Source: Flagellimonas abyssi
GTDB taxonomy: Bacteria; Bacteroidota; Bacteroidia; Flavobacteriales; Flavobacteriaceae
DNA length: 64,000 bases
Direction: 5' to 3'
Assembly (NCBI RefSeq): GCF_019457905.1
Contig: NZ_JAHZSV010000017.1
Span: forward strand, 39,441-103,440
Shown here: positions 44,793-53,795 of the stretch, piece by piece
How positions within the stretch are numbered: position 1 is the stretch's first letter
Layout: each line of letters opens with the position of its first letter
Program-made: the position numbers and the translations under genes
Notes under the pieces: model-generated
Told to the model about the DNA's origin: nothing
The model's input: only the letters and a program-made list of their open reading frames with translations
Database searches by the model: none

Positions 44793-44840
44793 TGAACGAA
44801 AATATAATATTTTATCTTTAGCCCAATTAACATTTTTAAA

Positions 44841-45935
44841 ATGACCGTTAACGAAATAGCAAAAGTGCTTGAGGAACTGGCTCCTTTGGCACACGCAGAA
44901 GATTTTGACAATGTAGGTTTATTGGTCGGCGACCCCAATATGAAAGTTCAGGGCCTGCTGGTAACCTTGGACACTCTGGAAAATGTGGTAGACGAGGCCA
45001 TTGAAAAAAAGTACAACCTTATCGTAAGCTTTCACCCTATCATTTTTAAAGGATTAAAAAAATTGACAGGAAGCAACTATGTGGAACGTGTGGTACTCAA
45101 AGCTGTTGCCAACAACATTGCCATTTATAGCATGCACACTGCATTGGATAATAGCAAAATGGGGGTAAATGCCAAAATTTGTGAAGTTTTAGGGCTTAAA
45201 AACCCTGAAATCCTTATTCCACGGGCCAACAGCATAAAAAAATTGACCACATATGCCCCCATAGCCGATGCTGAAAATATAAAACTGGCCCTGTTCAAAG
45301 CTGGCGCCGGCAATCTTGGGAAGTATAGTAATTGTAGTTATAGTTTGGATGGAATAGGGAGTTTTAAAGCAGAGAACGGAGCCAACCCGGCCGTTGGAAA
45401 AATTGGTGAAATACATTCCGAGAAGGAGACCCAAATCAATGTAATCTTCTCATTTGAAAAAGAAAAATCCATTTTAAAGGCACTTTTTAACGCCCACCCT
45501 TATGAAGAAGTGGCCTATGAAGTACTTACCTTGGAGAATACCAATCAAGATTTGGGCATGGGAATGATTGGCGAGCTTGAGACAGAAATGGACGAAAAAC
45601 AGTTTCTTCTTTTTACCAAAGAACGGATGAACGCTTCTATAGTACGCCATTCCAAACTATTGGGAAATAAGGTGAAAAAAGTAGCTGTTTTAGGGGGCAG
45701 CGGGGCTTTTGCCATTGGAGCTGCCAAGAAATCGGGAGCAGATATATACGTTACAGCCGACCTTAAATATCACGATTTTTACCAGGCCGAAAATCAACTG
45801 GTCGTGGCCGATATCGGGCACTTTGAAACTGAGCAGTTTACAAAAGATTTATTGGTTGATTATCTTACGAAAAAAATTCCTAATTTTGCAGTCTCTTTAT
45901 CGGAGAGTATAACGAATCCCATCAAGTATTTATAA
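44841..45935 (+). CDS. Nif3-like dinuclear metal-centre protein
   Basis: A 364-residue NIF3/DUF34-family protein. LAHAEDFDNVGLLVGDPN, SFHPIIFKGLKKLTG, YSMHTALDNSKMGVN and DIGHFETEQ hold the dimetal-binding residues, and the middle PII-like insertion (about 130-240) has NAHPYEEVAYEV. The family has been proposed as GTP cyclohydrolase-like, but the function is not settled. It is directly followed by the coiled-coil gene. Confidence 0.9.
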   Translation: MTVNEIAKVLEELAPLAHAEDFDNVGLLVGDPNMKVQGLLVTLDTLENVVDEAIEKKYNLIVSFHPIIFKGLKKLTGSNYVERVVLKAVANNIAIYSMHTALDNSKMGVNAKICEVLGLKNPEILIPRANSIKKLTTYAPIADAENIKLALFKAGAGNLGKYSNCSYSLDGIGSFKAENGANPAVGKIGEIHSEKETQINVIFSFEKEKSILKALFNAHPYEEVAYEVLTLENTNQDLGMGMIGELETEMDEKQFLLFTKERMNASIVRHSKLLGNKVKKVAVLGGSGAFAIGAAKKSGADIYVTADLKYHDFYQAENQLVVADIGHFETEQFTKDLLVDYLTKKIPNFAVSLSESITNPIKYL

Positions 45936-45940
45936 AATAT

Positions 45941-46720
45941 ATGGCGAATAAGAAAGAAAGCACTGTAGAGGACAAATTAAGGGCGCTGTACGATTTACAG
46001 CTTATCGACTCCAGAGTGGATGAAATCCGCAACGTTAGAGGCGAACTACCTTTGGAAGTACAGGACTTGGAAGACGAAGTTCTTGGTCTTAAAACAAGGT
46101 TGGACAAATTAAAAACGGACGTTGAAACCGTTAACTTTGAGATTACAGCAAAGAAAAACCTTATCGACGAGTCCAAGGCGCTTATCAAAAAATATAGCGA
46201 GCAGCAGAAAAATGTTAGGAACAGCCGCGAGTTCAATTCGTTGACCAAAGAGGTAGAGTTCCAAGAGTTGGAGATTCAGTTGGCCGAAAAGAACATAAAA
46301 GAGTTCAAAGCGCAGATTGAGCAGAAAAAAGAGGTTATCGCACAGACCAAGGAGAAATTGTCTGAGAGAGAAGGTCACCTAAAACATAAAAAAGGTGAAT
46401 TGGATGCCATTCTTGCCGAAACCGAAAAAGAAGAAAAAGCTCTTTTGAAAAAATCCGAAGAGTACGAAGAAAAAATCGAAGACCGTTTGGTAAAGGCTTA
46501 CAAAAGAATCCGACACAACGTGAAAAACGGTTTGGCCGTAGTTCCTGTTGAGCGTGGCGCTTCCGGAGGTTCTTTCTTTACCATTCCACCACAGGTACAG
46601 GTTGAGATTGCTTCCCGTAAAAAAATCATCACCGATGAGCATAGTGGAAGAATCCTGGTCGACCCACTTTTAGCTGAAGAGGAGCAAGATAGAATGGAAA
46701 AACTTTTTGCGAAGCTTTAA
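45941..46720 (+). CDS. CT398-like coiled-coil protein with a cysteine-less zinc-ribbon remnant
   Basis: A 259-residue protein that is a long coiled coil (about 15-180) followed by what should be a C4 zinc ribbon (zf-RING_7 type). The family's G-A-C-G-G-C-F and C-x-H-C-G-R-I-L are here GASGGSFFTIPPQV and DEHSGRILVD, so all four cysteines are replaced. The whole protein has no Cys. The fold's other residues are kept, so it is probably functional without zinc. It is in an operon with the Nif3-like gene (5 bases apart). Confidence 0.9.
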   Translation: MANKKESTVEDKLRALYDLQLIDSRVDEIRNVRGELPLEVQDLEDEVLGLKTRLDKLKTDVETVNFEITAKKNLIDESKALIKKYSEQQKNVRNSREFNSLTKEVEFQELEIQLAEKNIKEFKAQIEQKKEVIAQTKEKLSEREGHLKHKKGELDAILAETEKEEKALLKKSEEYEEKIEDRLVKAYKRIRHNVKNGLAVVPVERGASGGSFFTIPPQVQVEIASRKKIITDEHSGRILVDPLLAEEEQDRMEKLFAKL

Positions 46721-46743
46721 GCTGGTCTAAAGTAAACTAATAA

Positions 46744-46772
46744 AAAAGCCACCTTTTTTAGGTGGCTTTTTC
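46744..46772. terminator. Bidirectional terminator between the coiled-coil gene and kmo
   Basis: AAAAAGCCACC-TTTTTTA-GGTGGCTTTTT, with A and T tracts on both sides, between convergent genes. Confidence 0.9.
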
Positions 46773-46800
46773 TTTTGATATAAATACGTTTTAAATCTGC

Positions 46801-48150
46801 TTAACTGTCATTTAAAAGTGCCAATATTTTTTCCTCCACTTCTTTAGAGTCCCATTTTTCCTCAATATTGGGCATTTGCATCACCTGTTTCATAATTGTT
46901 TCTTGCATATCCCCTATCGCCAATGCTTCGGAATAAGGTCTATCCGAAAAAGTGACACGGCTATATACGGGCACCCATTTTTCCGGATGCTTGGCAGCAA
47001 AGTGCTTTTCAATTTTCTTCTGTAACAAAAATTTTGGGTCGGCCGTTTTACTACTCATCTCCACAAAGTTTCTGTAACTGAGCTCAGCAATCGCGTCCGC
47101 ATTTGGCTTCCTTTCTTCTTGATATTCAGAAAAAATAGTATCCCAATCATCTCCATGCTTATCCATAAGCTTATTCAGCACGTAGATATCCTCAAAGCCA
47201 GCATTCATCCCTTGTCCATAAAAAGGAACTATCGCATGCGCAGAATCGCCTACCAGCGCCACTTTGTCCCAATAGGTCCAAGGGTAGCACTTCATGGTCA
47301 CCATAGCACTTGTAGGGTGATTAAAAAAGTCTTTGGTAAGGTCTTCTATGTCTTTGCGCACGTTAGGAAAGTACTTCTTAAAAAACTCCCTAGCATCATT
47401 CTCTGTTTTTATGCTCTCAAAAGAAACCCCTCCTTCAAAAGGTAAAAACAAGGTACAGGTAAAACTACCATCAATATTGGGCATGGCAATGAGCATAAAT
47501 TCACCACGGGGCCAAATATGGAATGAGTTCTTGTCCAACTTATGTGTTCCGTCCTCATTTGCAGGTATGGTAAGCTCCTTGTAACCTACATCGATGAAAT
47601 TCTGGGAATAATTGAACCTGCTACGACGCTGCATTTTATGACGAACACGGGAAAATGCCCCATCACATCCAAAAATCACATCATACTGATATTCCTTCCA
47701 TTCACTCTTTTCCGTTTCTCCTGTATAAATTTTAGCCTCGGGCAAATCCACGTCCCAGACCTTTTCATTAAATCTAAAAGTGGCTCCTTCTTCCTCGGCC
47801 AAGTCTATCATTCGCTTATTCAGGACACCTCGGGATATGGACCAAATGGCTTCTCCATCTTTACCATATTTTTGGAAATACATGGGCTTATCGTTCACGT
47901 GCATCGCCCGTTTATCCAGTGGAATGGCAATATCCTTAATTTTATCTCCTATCCCAACCTCATCGAGCGAACGCCAGCCCCTATTGCTCATGGCCAAGTT
48001 AATCGACCTTCCTGAAAACTTGATAGTCCTAATATCCGGTCTCCTATCAAAAACGGTAACCGTATGTCCATTTTTTCGAAGATAAATTGCTAAAAGGGAG
48101 CCCACCAATCCGGAACCGATGATGGCTATATTTTTTGAAGTCTGTGCCAT
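46801..48150 (-). CDS. kmo: Kynurenine 3-monooxygenase
   Basis: FAD enzyme that hydroxylates L-kynurenine in tryptophan breakdown. The 449-residue protein has the FAD-binding IIGSGLVGSLLAIYL, FSGRSINLAMSNRGW, FGCDGAFSRVR and ALVGDSAHAIVPFYGQGMNA motifs, characteristic of KMO. It stands alone here; kynureninase lies at 57446-58714, and no tryptophan dioxygenase is in the window. It is convergent with the coiled-coil gene, across a terminator. Confidence 0.95.
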   Translation of the reverse strand: MAQTSKNIAIIGSGLVGSLLAIYLRKNGHTVTVFDRRPDIRTIKFSGRSINLAMSNRGWRSLDEVGIGDKIKDIAIPLDKRAMHVNDKPMYFQKYGKDGEAIWSISRGVLNKRMIDLAEEEGATFRFNEKVWDVDLPEAKIYTGETEKSEWKEYQYDVIFGCDGAFSRVRHKMQRRSRFNYSQNFIDVGYKELTIPANEDGTHKLDKNSFHIWPRGEFMLIAMPNIDGSFTCTLFLPFEGGVSFESIKTENDAREFFKKYFPNVRKDIEDLTKDFFNHPTSAMVTMKCYPWTYWDKVALVGDSAHAIVPFYGQGMNAGFEDIYVLNKLMDKHGDDWDTIFSEYQEERKPNADAIAELSYRNFVEMSSKTADPKFLLQKKIEKHFAAKHPEKWVPVYSRVTFSDRPYSEALAIGDMQETIMKQVMQMPNIEEKWDSKEVEEKILALLNDS

Positions 48151-48250
48151 AGATGCCCAATGGGCTGAATTCTGATTAAAAGAATAAAAATAAGCATTTT
48201 GTAGGTTAAACCGGGGAATCTGAATTATTCAAAAAGCTCTTTCAATATTC

Positions 48251-48280
48251 TGTTTAATATTTTTGTATTTTTATTAAACA
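48251..48280. promoter_or_regulatory. Inverted repeat overlapping the promoter of the photolyase operon
   Basis: TGTTTAATA (48251-48259) and TATTAAACA (48272-48280) are a perfect 9-bp inverted repeat with a 12-base spacer, 10 bases before the DUF2256 start. A -7-like box TATTTTTG (48258-48265) lies within it. An operator over the promoter is the simplest reading; the regulator is unknown, possibly a MerR-family photosensor. Confidence 0.65.
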
Positions 48281-48290
48281 ATAAAATAAA

Positions 48291-48440
48291 TTGACACATA
48301 AGAAACCGCATTTACCCACCAAAATATGTCCTGTTTGCAAAAGGCCCTTCACTTGGCGGAAAAAATGGGCCAAGGACTGGGAACAGGTAATCTATTGTAG
48401 TGAACGGTGCAGAAAAAATAAAAACAAACATGAAGACTAG
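48291..48440 (+). CDS. DUF2256 small zinc-finger-like protein
   Basis: A 49-residue protein starting at [23 protein letters not shown] and the CSERCRKNK tail are the DUF2256 pattern, with two C-x-x-C pairs that may bind zinc. There is no upstream ATG; the sequence [16 protein letters not shown] fits the family start. Such genes are commonly found next to photolyases or cryptochromes. It overlaps the cryptochrome gene by 11 bases, so it is translationally coupled. Its function is unknown. Confidence 0.88.
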   Translation: MTHKKPHLPTKICPVCKRPFTWRKKWAKDWEQVIYCSERCRKNKNKHED

Positions 48441-49728
48441 CCTTATTTGGTTCGGAAACAATCTACGTGTTCTTGACAATGAAGCGTTGTATAGGGCTGC
48501 ACAGTCCAATCGTGTGGTTGCCGTCTATTTTTTTGACCCCAGACAATTCGAGTTAAATTCCTTTGGTTTCAAAAAAACAGAACGTTTCAGGGCGAAATTT
48601 TTACTGGAAACGGTACATCAGCTTCAAAAGAATCTAGAAGAACTCAACATTACCTTGCTCGTTTACCATGAAAAACCTGAAGACCGAATTCCCGAGTTGG
48701 TAGAACAATTCAATATCAATCATATTTTTCTTCAGCATGAGTGGACTTCGGAGGAGAACCAAGTGATTCAAAACGTTCAAGACCGTTTACCTAAGACCGT
48801 ATCACTCCACAAAACATTCGACCAGTTCCTTTTTCATCCCGAGGACATTCCTTTTGATTCTTACTCACAGATTCCGCAGGTTTTTACGGTTTTCCGCAAA
48901 AAGTGCGAGAAACACGTTCAGGTAAGCCCTTGTTTTGAGAAACCGAAAGTATTTCCAAAGGAAAATCGGATAGGTCCCCCTAAAAATCTCCCTAGTTTAC
49001 ATGACTTGGGATTTTCTTCCTTTGATACGGACGATAGATCGGCCTTCCCTTTTATTGGTGGTGAAAACAATACGCTACATCGAATGCAACATTACTTCTG
49101 GGATACCAAAAAACTGGCTTACTACAAAAAAACCAGAAACGGACTCGTAGGCACGGATTACAGTTCCAAATTTTCACCATGGCTGGCCAATGGCAGTATT
49201 TCCGCCCGTACCATTTATTGGGAGGTAAAACGCTTTGAAAACGAAATCAAGAAAAATCAGGATACCTACTGGTTGATTTTTGAACTGATATGGCGTGATT
49301 ACTTCAAGTACGTTTCCTTAAAACATGGCAACCAGATTTTTAAAATTGATGGCATCCTTCAAAAGGAGTATGACTGGCATTCGAACGAAGCCGCTAAACG
49401 TGACTGGATCAACGGAGAAACGGATGATGACTTTGTCAATGCCAATATGATAGAGCTCAAAAAGACCGGTTGGATGAGCAACCGTGGCCGACAGAACGTG
49501 GCCAGTTATTGGTCCAAACATCTTACACAGGATTGGCGTATTGGAGCCTCCTATTTTGAAGCCATGCTCATTGATTACGATGTGCATAGCAATTGGGGCA
49601 ATTGGATGTACAACAGTGGCGTGGGGAACGACCCGAGGAACAGGATCTTTAATACCAAAAGGCAAGCAGAACGCTACGACCCGAACAAAAAATTCCAGAG
49701 CCTTTGGCTCCAACCTACTTTATTTTGA
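48430..49728 (+). CDS. DASH-family cryptochrome/photolyase
   Basis: A 432-residue DASH cryptochrome. The start at 48430 ([20 protein letters not shown]) is the family start; an earlier ATG in frame lies within the DUF2256 gene. It has an N-terminal photolyase antenna domain and FAD-binding motifs [24 protein letters not shown] and [11 protein letters not shown]. It would repair cyclobutane dimers in single-stranded DNA or act as a blue-light sensor. It is followed by the FeS photolyase gene after 3 bases. Confidence 0.93.
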   Translation: MKTSLIWFGNNLRVLDNEALYRAAQSNRVVAVYFFDPRQFELNSFGFKKTERFRAKFLLETVHQLQKNLEELNITLLVYHEKPEDRIPELVEQFNINHIFLQHEWTSEENQVIQNVQDRLPKTVSLHKTFDQFLFHPEDIPFDSYSQIPQVFTVFRKKCEKHVQVSPCFEKPKVFPKENRIGPPKNLPSLHDLGFSSFDTDDRSAFPFIGGENNTLHRMQHYFWDTKKLAYYKKTRNGLVGTDYSSKFSPWLANGSISARTIYWEVKRFENEIKKNQDTYWLIFELIWRDYFKYVSLKHGNQIFKIDGILQKEYDWHSNEAAKRDWINGETDDDFVNANMIELKKTGWMSNRGRQNVASYWSKHLTQDWRIGASYFEAMLIDYDVHSNWGNWMYNSGVGNDPRNRIFNTKRQAERYDPNKKFQSLWLQPTLF

Positions 49729-49731
49729 TTC

Positions 49732-51264
49732 ATGAAAACACTCAGACTTATCCTCGGTGACCAGCTTAATCTATCGCACAGTTGGCTGGACCAAGAGAAC
49801 GATCACCATATTTACCTGATGGCCGAAATGCGGCAAGAGACGGATTATGTAAAGCATCATATCCAAAAAGTGGTCGGTTTTTTCCGTGCCATGAGAAATT
49901 TTGCGGATGCTTTGGAAAAAAAGGGTCATAACGTAGTATATTTTAAAATCGGTGATAAAAACAATCCCCAAAACCTGCCCGATCTTATTGACCAAACCAT
50001 TTCTGAACACAAGATTGAAAAGTTTGAATACCAATTGCCCGATGAATACCGATTGGACCAACAGCTTAAGAAAATTTGTAAATCCATATCCATTCCTTCG
50101 GAGGCTTTTGACACGGAGCACTTCTACACGAAAAGGGATGAGCTAAAAAATCATTTTAAGGGCAAAAAACAATTGTTAATGGAAAGTTTTTATCGGATGA
50201 TGCGAAAGAAGCACAACATTCTGATGGAGAACGACCAACCTGAAGGTGGAAAATGGAATTTTGACCAGAGCAACCGTAAAAAATGGGACGGTTCCCCTAG
50301 CATTCCAAAGGAACTGTCATTCAACGCGGATGTTACCGAACTACTGGAAGAAATCAAAAGTGCAGAGGTAAACACTTTTGGGAACATTGATGCCAAAAAC
50401 TTTCCTTGGCCCACCTCCTACCAAGAATGTACGGAGCTATTGGATTTTTTCTGTTCGAGACTATTGACCTATTTCGGGGACTATCAGGATGCATTGCATA
50501 CCCAAGAGAAATACTTGTTCCATTCCCGATTGTCCTTCGCGATGAACAGTAAAATGCTGTCGCCAAAAGAAGTCATCAACACCGTGGTGGAACACTATTA
50601 CGAGCATAAAGATGATATCGATATTTCGCAAGTCGAGGGATTTATCCGCCAGATATTGGGTTGGCGGGAATATATGCGCGGTGTGTATTGGAAAGAAATG
50701 CCAAACTATGCTGAATTGAACAAACTGGAGAACCATAATCCGCTCCCGGATTTCTTTTGGACGGGGAAAACCAAAATGAACTGTCTGCACAATGCCATTG
50801 CCCAGAGTTTGGACAATGCCTACGCTCACCATATTCAACGTTTGATGGTTATTGGAAACTATGCTTTGCTGACACAGGTAAACCCGGACGAAGTGGATGC
50901 ATGGTATCTAGGTGTATATATAGATGCCATTGAATGGGTAGAGATTACCAACACCAGAGGAATGAGCCAATTTGCGGATGGGGGCCTTGTAGCCACCAAA
51001 CCTTATGTGAGTAGCGCCAATTACATTAATAAGATGGGCAATTATTGTAAGGAATGTTCCTATAGTCATACAGTTAAGTCGGGAGAGAAATCCTGTCCGT
51101 TCAATTCATTGTACTGGAATTTTTTGGAAGAGAAGAAATCACATTTTAAGAACAACCAACGCATGTCGATGATGTTGAGCTTGCTGGAAAAAAAAAGTCA
51201 GCAGGAACTTTCTGAATTAAAGGAACGAGCGGAAAAAATCATACAAAATCCCGACGATTTTTGA
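49732..51264 (+). CDS. FeS-type (6-4) photolyase (cryptochrome/photolyase family)
   Basis: A 510-residue protein of the FeS-BCP/CryB class, starting with LRLILGDQLNLSHSWL. The four cluster cysteines are visible: MNCLHNAIAQ and NYCKECSYSHTVKSGEKSCP, in the second half. GYTH-like FAD parts include GWREYMRGVYW and ISQVEGFIRQILG. Known members repair (6-4) photoproducts with light. It follows the DASH gene by 3 bases. Confidence 0.92.
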   Translation: MKTLRLILGDQLNLSHSWLDQENDHHIYLMAEMRQETDYVKHHIQKVVGFFRAMRNFADALEKKGHNVVYFKIGDKNNPQNLPDLIDQTISEHKIEKFEYQLPDEYRLDQQLKKICKSISIPSEAFDTEHFYTKRDELKNHFKGKKQLLMESFYRMMRKKHNILMENDQPEGGKWNFDQSNRKKWDGSPSIPKELSFNADVTELLEEIKSAEVNTFGNIDAKNFPWPTSYQECTELLDFFCSRLLTYFGDYQDALHTQEKYLFHSRLSFAMNSKMLSPKEVINTVVEHYYEHKDDIDISQVEGFIRQILGWREYMRGVYWKEMPNYAELNKLENHNPLPDFFWTGKTKMNCLHNAIAQSLDNAYAHHIQRLMVIGNYALLTQVNPDEVDAWYLGVYIDAIEWVEITNTRGMSQFADGGLVATKPYVSSANYINKMGNYCKECSYSHTVKSGEKSCPFNSLYWNFLEEKKSHFKNNQRMSMMLSLLEKKSQQELSELKERAEKIIQNPDDF

Positions 51265-51348
51265 TTTTAACAATTCTTTAAAATCTGTGGGCTGCTACCT
51301 TGTCGTATATCTAACAAATAAAATATTCCGCTACGGCGCCTATATATA

Positions 51349-51384
51349 AAAAGTCCTTCACAATACGTTGCGAAGGACTTTTCA
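51349..51384. terminator. Bidirectional terminator between the photolyase operon and clpP
   Basis: AAAAGTCCTTC...GAAGGACTTTT, an 11-bp perfect stem around a 12-base loop, with A and T tracts, between convergent genes. Confidence 0.9.
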
Positions 51385-51407
51385 CTTTTTAAGAGTTATG
51401 GTCTTAT

Positions 51408-51953
51408 TTACAAGATTCCATCCACAATACCATATTCAACGGATTCTTCGGCACTCATCCAGTAATCGCGATCAAAATCTTTCATTACCTTGTCATAAGG
51501 CTGTCCACAATTCTCAGATAGAATTTTAGCGCCCAGTTCCTTGGTCTTGATGATTTCCCTTGCCTGAATCTCAATATTTGAGGCCTGCCCCCTTGCACCA
51601 CCACTTGGCTGGTGAATCATGACACGGGCGTGCGGCTGGATAAACCTTCTGCCCTTTTCGCCCACCGATAAAAGTATGGAACCCATAGAGGCGGCCAAAC
51701 CAGAACAAACGGTAGACACAGGGCTTTTTATTTGTTTAATGGTATCGTAAATAGCAAAACCAGAGGTTACATATCCTCCCGGGCTATTGATAATCAATTG
51801 AATCTCCTTATTGTTCAACATATCCAAATACAGCAACCGGTCGATTACGTGCTTTGCAGAATCATCATCTACTTGGCCCCACAAAAACACTTTGCGGTCG
51901 TCTAACAGTTTTTCTTGAATCAATTCCTGAACTTTTCCTTTTTTTGAACTCAT
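51408..51953 (-). CDS. clpP: ClpP-family ATP-dependent protease subunit
   Basis: A 181-residue serine protease subunit. The triad is visible: GLAASMGSILLS (Ser), VMIHQPSGGARG (His) and DRDYWMSAEES (Asp region). There is no clpX or tig beside it, so it may be a second ClpP paralogue, as found in many flavobacteria. A TATTTTTG box on the minus strand (51975-51982) lies about 22 bases upstream. Confidence 0.92.
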   Translation of the reverse strand: MSSKKGKVQELIQEKLLDDRKVFLWGQVDDDSAKHVIDRLLYLDMLNNKEIQLIINSPGGYVTSGFAIYDTIKQIKSPVSTVCSGLAASMGSILLSVGEKGRRFIQPHARVMIHQPSGGARGQASNIEIQAREIIKTKELGAKILSENCGQPYDKVMKDFDRDYWMSAEESVEYGIVDGIL

Positions 51954-51974
51954 TTTTTACGTGTTGTAAGACTT

Positions 51975-51982
51975 CAAAAATA
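51975..51982 (-). promoter_or_regulatory. Putative -7 box for clpP
   Basis: TATTTTTG on the minus strand matches TAnnTTTG about 22 bases before the start codon. Confidence 0.45.
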
Positions 51983-52029
51983 ATCAAATTCCAAGGAAGT
52001 TACCGCACTTGTTTTTCACAATGGCCGTA

Positions 52030-52857
52030 TTATGATTTTATCTGCACCTTTTGCGATACCACATCCTTGATCGGGATAACGTACTTTCCGCTTCTTGTCT
52101 CCAAAGTCAAACTATTGTTTTCTATGGATTTAATGACTCCTTCATCATCCCCTATAACTATTCTATCGCCTACCACATATGTCTTTCGGGTGTAAAATGC
52201 CCTAAGGATATCGGCAACAATTTCTTTGGATCCCAATCCTACCCCCAAAGCAAATGCCAAAAGGAAAGAGCCCAGAATCAATGTGATATTATTGGTAATA
52301 ATAGTGGTATCGACACCTGCCTGGTTCAATGCGGTGATGGACATAAAGATGACGATCACATAGAAAAACAAGTTGCTTACGATATTGGAACCTCCAAATT
52401 CCAGTGAATCGAACAAACGCTTGACCGTCTTCTTCACAAAATTACCGATGTAGAACCCGAGCATCAATAGTGCCAAAGCGCTAAAGAACTTAGGAAGATA
52501 ATGTAAGAGGTTGCCAATTTCCTTGGATATGATTTTCCAATCCAAAATATCAGCAGCTACGATCAAAAACACCAAAATCAAAAACCACCGAACAAACCCC
52601 AAAATAATTTTTATGATATCTACATTGAGGTCTCCTTTGCCGGTGACGTCCATGCCATTGATCTTATCATTGAGCATATCCACTTTGGCCAGTTTAAGGA
52701 TTTTCTTCAGAAGGAAGAGTACAATTTTGATAACGATCCAACCTAAAATCAAAATAATGATAGCGCCCAATATTTTTGGGAGGGCCAGCGCCATCTCTTT
52801 GCCCATGCCAGACAGGGACTCCAGGGTCACATTTTTCCATTCATTAATAGTCTCCAT
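52030..52857 (-). CDS. Small-conductance mechanosensitive channel-family protein
   Basis: A 275-residue protein with four to five membrane helices and the MscS-like last helix (ITLILGSFLLAFALGVGLGSKEIV), then the beta domain (YVVGDRIVIGDDEGVIKSI, GKYVIPIKDV). It should relieve osmotic downshock. It is in an operon after the ECF sigma and 62-residue genes (34 bases). Confidence 0.9.
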   Translation of the reverse strand: METINEWKNVTLESLSGMGKEMALALPKILGAIIILILGWIVIKIVLFLLKKILKLAKVDMLNDKINGMDVTGKGDLNVDIIKIILGFVRWFLILVFLIVAADILDWKIISKEIGNLLHYLPKFFSALALLMLGFYIGNFVKKTVKRLFDSLEFGGSNIVSNLFFYVIVIFMSITALNQAGVDTTIITNNITLILGSFLLAFALGVGLGSKEIVADILRAFYTRKTYVVGDRIVIGDDEGVIKSIENNSLTLETRSGKYVIPIKDVVSQKVQIKS

Positions 52858-52891
52858 AGTTGTTGTTTATTTATAGTGTTCTGTTAGTTGA

Positions 52892-53080
52892 TTAGTTGTC
52901 ACCCATTGTTCGGAAAAGCTTACGCAAAGCACTGCCCAAATTAATCGAGAACAATGAAGCCATGTCCATGATCAACTTTGCGGCAGCAATGTCGTTCATC
53001 ACTTTTTGCTTCATTTCCGGTGGGGCCTCGTGCAAGGAAGCCTCCAGCTCTTTGAATGGGTTTTTGTGTTTCTTTGCCAT
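52892..53080 (-). CDS. Small conserved hypothetical protein
   Basis: A 62-residue helical protein rich in Lys and Met with no membrane segment or signal (EASLHEAPPEMKQKVMND, AKLIMDMASLFSINLG). It starts directly after the sigma gene's stop (TAG-ATG), so it is coupled. Its function is unknown; a small sigma-binding protein is one possibility. Confidence 0.7.
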   Translation of the reverse strand: MAKKHKNPFKELEASLHEAPPEMKQKVMNDIAAAKLIMDMASLFSINLGSALRKLFRTMGDN

Positions 53081-53755
53081 CTATTCGAGGGTATTATAGA
53101 TTTCCAATAGTCTTTCTTTGGCTCTTTTAAGCCGCATTTTTACTGCGCTCTCCCCTATATCCAATAAGTTTACCAGTTCCTTTATACTGGCTCCGTCCTG
53201 ATACTTTAACAATAAAATGGACCGCTCTTCAGCGGAGATGATTTCTAGGCATTTCTTGAGTTTATCGGCTTTCATCTCAAACAACCTCTCATCGGGCACC
53301 TCTTCTGTAAGTTTGTATTCCGAACTTTCTACCTGTACGGATTTGTCCCGAATTTTAAGTTGCTTGTTCCGATTTACATAGTTCACACAAAAATTATAGG
53401 TAAAAGAATATAGCCATGTAGAAAACTTCGATTTTCCCTTAAAGGTCCGAAGTTTGATAAATAATTGAAGAAAGACATCTTGGGTCAAGTCTTCCGCCTC
53501 GTCCGCAGATTTCGCAAATCCGTAACATTTGTTATAGACCATTTTCACATAGCGGTCATACAACTTCCCAAAGAGCATAGGGTCATTGTCCGCCACAATC
53601 TGTTTTACTAATTCCTCATCAGAAAGATGTACGTATAAGTCTTCCTTTTCCAAAAACGCTTTGTCGGGGTTACTTATAAGTATTAGAAACAAGTTTTTTA
53701 AAAAAGTCACTTCAAAAACAGATTTATGGGTCAGGCTTTTTAAAATGGGGCGCAA
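53081..53755 (-). CDS. ECF-type sigma factor
   Basis: A 224-residue sigma-70-family protein; region 2 (EAEDLTQDVFLQLFIKLRTF, KFSTWLYSFTYNFCVNYVN) and region 4 (YQDGASIKELVNLLDIGESA) are clear. The first 40 residues before DEELVKQIVADND are atypical and the true start may be later. It leads a three-gene unit with the 62-residue protein and the MscS-family channel, suggesting an envelope or osmotic signal. Confidence 0.9.
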   Translation of the reverse strand: MRPILKSLTHKSVFEVTFLKNLFLILISNPDKAFLEKEDLYVHLSDEELVKQIVADNDPMLFGKLYDRYVKMVYNKCYGFAKSADEAEDLTQDVFLQLFIKLRTFKGKSKFSTWLYSFTYNFCVNYVNRNKQLKIRDKSVQVESSEYKLTEEVPDERLFEMKADKLKKCLEIISAEERSILLLKYQDGASIKELVNLLDIGESAVKMRLKRAKERLLEIYNTLE

Positions 53756-53795
53756 AATAACGGATTTTCACACTATATTTGGTTAAAAATCAGAT

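Noticed and set aside
44793..44894. 34-residue N-terminal extension of LpxK
   Set aside because: It runs into the divergent nif3-like gene and lies before the usual membrane anchor.
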